NCBI GenBank assembly: GCA_038095605.1
Contig: CP144380.1
Coordinates: 1,886,001 to 1,950,000 of the forward strand
Source of the DNA: Gemmatimonadota bacterium DH-78
GTDB taxonomy: Bacteria; Gemmatimonadota; Gemmatimonadetes; Longimicrobiales; Gaopeijiaceae
Direction of reading: 5' to 3'
Length of the DNA: 64,000 nucleotides
Part shown: in pieces, positions 63,197-64,000 of the stretch
How the letters are laid out: each line of letters starts with the position of its first letter
Position numbering within the stretch: the stretch's first letter is position 1
Program-made: the position numbers and the translations under genes
Notes under the pieces: model-generated
What the model saw: the letters and a program-made list of their open reading frames with translations, nothing else
What the model was told of the DNA's origin: nothing
Database searches by the model: none

Positions 63197-63622
63197 GTGC
63201 GCTGGATGTCGATCGACTACGGGGAGCGCAGGATCGGCGTGGCGCTCAGCGATCCCACCGGCACCCTCGCCAGCCCCCTCGAAACGGTTCACCGTCGCCG
63301 TGGCAAGCGCCCCCCTCTCAAGGCGCTCGAACGCATCGCCCACCTTCACGAGGTGACCGGACTCGTGGTCGGGCTTCCCCTCACTCTCGAGGGCGAGGAG
63401 AACGAGTGGTGCGCCGAGGTGCGAGCCGTGGGCGACGAGCTCGGGCGTCGGCTCGACCTTCCGGTCACCTACGTCGACGAGCGCATGACCTCGGTCCAGG
63501 CCGAAGAGGCGATCCGGAGCTCCGGGCGCCGGCGATCCCAGCGCGAGGAGAAGGGCCGCATCGACGCCGCCGCCGCCGCGGTGATCCTCCAACGCCATCT
63601 CGACATGGAAGCCCCCCGATGA
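63197..63622 (+). CDS. ruvX: Putative Holliday junction resolvase RuvX/YqgF
   Basis: The 141-residue RNase H-like protein matches YqgF: DYGERRIGVALSD with D7, GLPLTLEGEEN, VDERMTSVQAEEAI and a final D in RIDAAAAAVIL. It is proposed to resolve junctions or process 16S rRNA ends. The GTG at 63197 gives the family start VRWMSIDYG; an ATG at 63206 is an alternative. It ends in an ATGA overlap with mltG. Confidence 0.93.
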   Translation: MRWMSIDYGERRIGVALSDPTGTLASPLETVHRRRGKRPPLKALERIAHLHEVTGLVVGLPLTLEGEENEWCAEVRAVGDELGRRLDLPVTYVDERMTSVQAEEAIRSSGRRRSQREEKGRIDAAAAAVILQRHLDMEAPR

Positions 63623-64000
63623 GCCGCTCGACCCCGCGCCGAGGCGCCACCCGCATCCGCTCCGTGGCCCTCGCGGGGCTGCTCGCGTCGGCGGCCTGCG
63701 GCCCGTCGGCGGATCCCGATGCGGCGCCGATCACGATCGACGTGCCCGACGGGGCCGGTTTCTCGCAGGTGGTGGACACGCTCACCGCGCGCGGACTCGT
63801 GGAGCGCCCCACCCTGTTCACGCTCTACGCGCGGTGGAAGAAGGCGGACCGCGAGGTCCGTTCCGGGCGCTACGAGCTGGTGCCGGGTACGGACTGGGCG
63901 GGCATTCTCGCGGATCTCACCACGGGCCGCGTGGTGATGCGCGAACTCACCATCCCCGAGGGCTGGGCCCTCCGCCAGATTCTCCCCCGCGTGGCCGAGT
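63619..64000 (+). CDS. mltG: Endolytic murein transglycosylase MltG, N-terminal part
   Basis: Only the first 127 codons are in the window. LysM-like ITIDVPDGAGFSQVVDTL and SGRYELVPGTDWAGILADLTTG with TIPEGWALRQI match MltG, which cuts nascent glycan chains. The start of the protein (SVALAGLLASAACG) looks like a lipoprotein signal with Cys near residue 27, rather than the membrane helix usual in MltG. The catalytic Glu lies outside the window. The ATG overlaps the ruvX stop as ATGA. Confidence 0.85.
   Translation, partial: MSRSTPRRGATRIRSVALAGLLASAACGPSADPDAAPITIDVPDGAGFSQVVDTLTARGLVERPTLFTLYARWKKADREVRSGRYELVPGTDWAGILADLTTGRVVMRELTIPEGWALRQILPRVAE

Overview
The window reads as a stretch of core chromosome from a very GC-rich, diderm (Gram-negative type) bacterium, most likely a member of the Gemmatimonadota. 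That assignment is inference. It rests on strong G/C use at third codon positions, GTG/TTG starts, secreted proteins whose signal peptides end in AQ or AGQ, LolA, Lnt, a beta-barrel-like protein and lipoproteins (an outer membrane), and small YtxH, DUF4321 and V4R proteins. No rRNA, tRNA, CRISPR array, transposase or integrase was seen, and no gap between genes exceeds about 260 bases.

Layout, left to right. 1-7814 (minus): a replication/repair operon, yqeY-mutS2-dnaG-zinc ribbon protein-recJ-rsmD-coaD, with its own promoter. 7913-15211 (minus): a HIT protein; a small plus-strand orphan gene; hrcA-dnaJ-prmA with its own promoter; then hemW, dprA and obgE, which overlap each other. 15214-24262 (minus): carboxymuconolactone decarboxylase-like protein, asparaginase II, a TauE exporter, an S41 protease, tmk, inositol-1-phosphate synthase, a YlbF protein, prmC-prfA and rpmE. 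24393-38683 (minus): about thirteen closely packed genes behind one good promoter, running TPR protein, aroQ, efp, accB, accC, comB, ftsK, lolA, rimO, an outer-membrane-type protein, a Gfo/Idh oxidoreductase, a DUF4105 membrane protein and lnt. 38943-40784 (plus): a PpiD-like chaperone, divergent from that operon. 40922-45771 (minus): glutamate formimidoyltransferase, a second TPR/acidic protein, polyprenyl diphosphate synthase, DUF4321 and tatA. 45866-57393 (minus): a fibronectin-type lipoprotein, etfB-etfA, an NhaC antiporter, a 3-methyladenine glycosylase, a large NYN/LOTUS/HhH/RG-tail protein, an acyl-CoA ligase, and a metalloprotease-like lipoprotein with aroB. 57625-64000 (mixed strands): PBP1A with a DUF3343 protein, deoA, a secreted TPR protein, YtxH, and V4R-ruvX-mltG.

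The genes serve information processing (primase, RecJ, MutS2, DprA, RuvX, FtsK, RF1 and its methylase, EF-P, RimO, PrmA) and envelope building (PBP1A, MltG, Lnt, LolA, PpiD, TatA, polyprenyl synthase). Metabolic enzymes for fatty acids, the shikimate pathway, inositol and electron transfer are interspersed. Gene order is tight: I count 20 junctions where an NTG start overlaps the previous stop as NTGA, and all four NTG codons are used, including one apparent CTG start. Comparing the longer intergenic regions gives a promoter pattern specific to this window, roughly TTGAnn-N17/18-TAnnTT or TAnACT.

The least ordinary items are the NYN/double-LOTUS/HhH/RG-tail protein (51179-53197), the CTG-started DUF4105 protein beside lnt, the probably leaderless formimidoyltransferase, two TPR proteins with long acidic linkers, a lone comB in the acc/ftsK operon, and a hairpin that holds the stop codons of two convergent genes.
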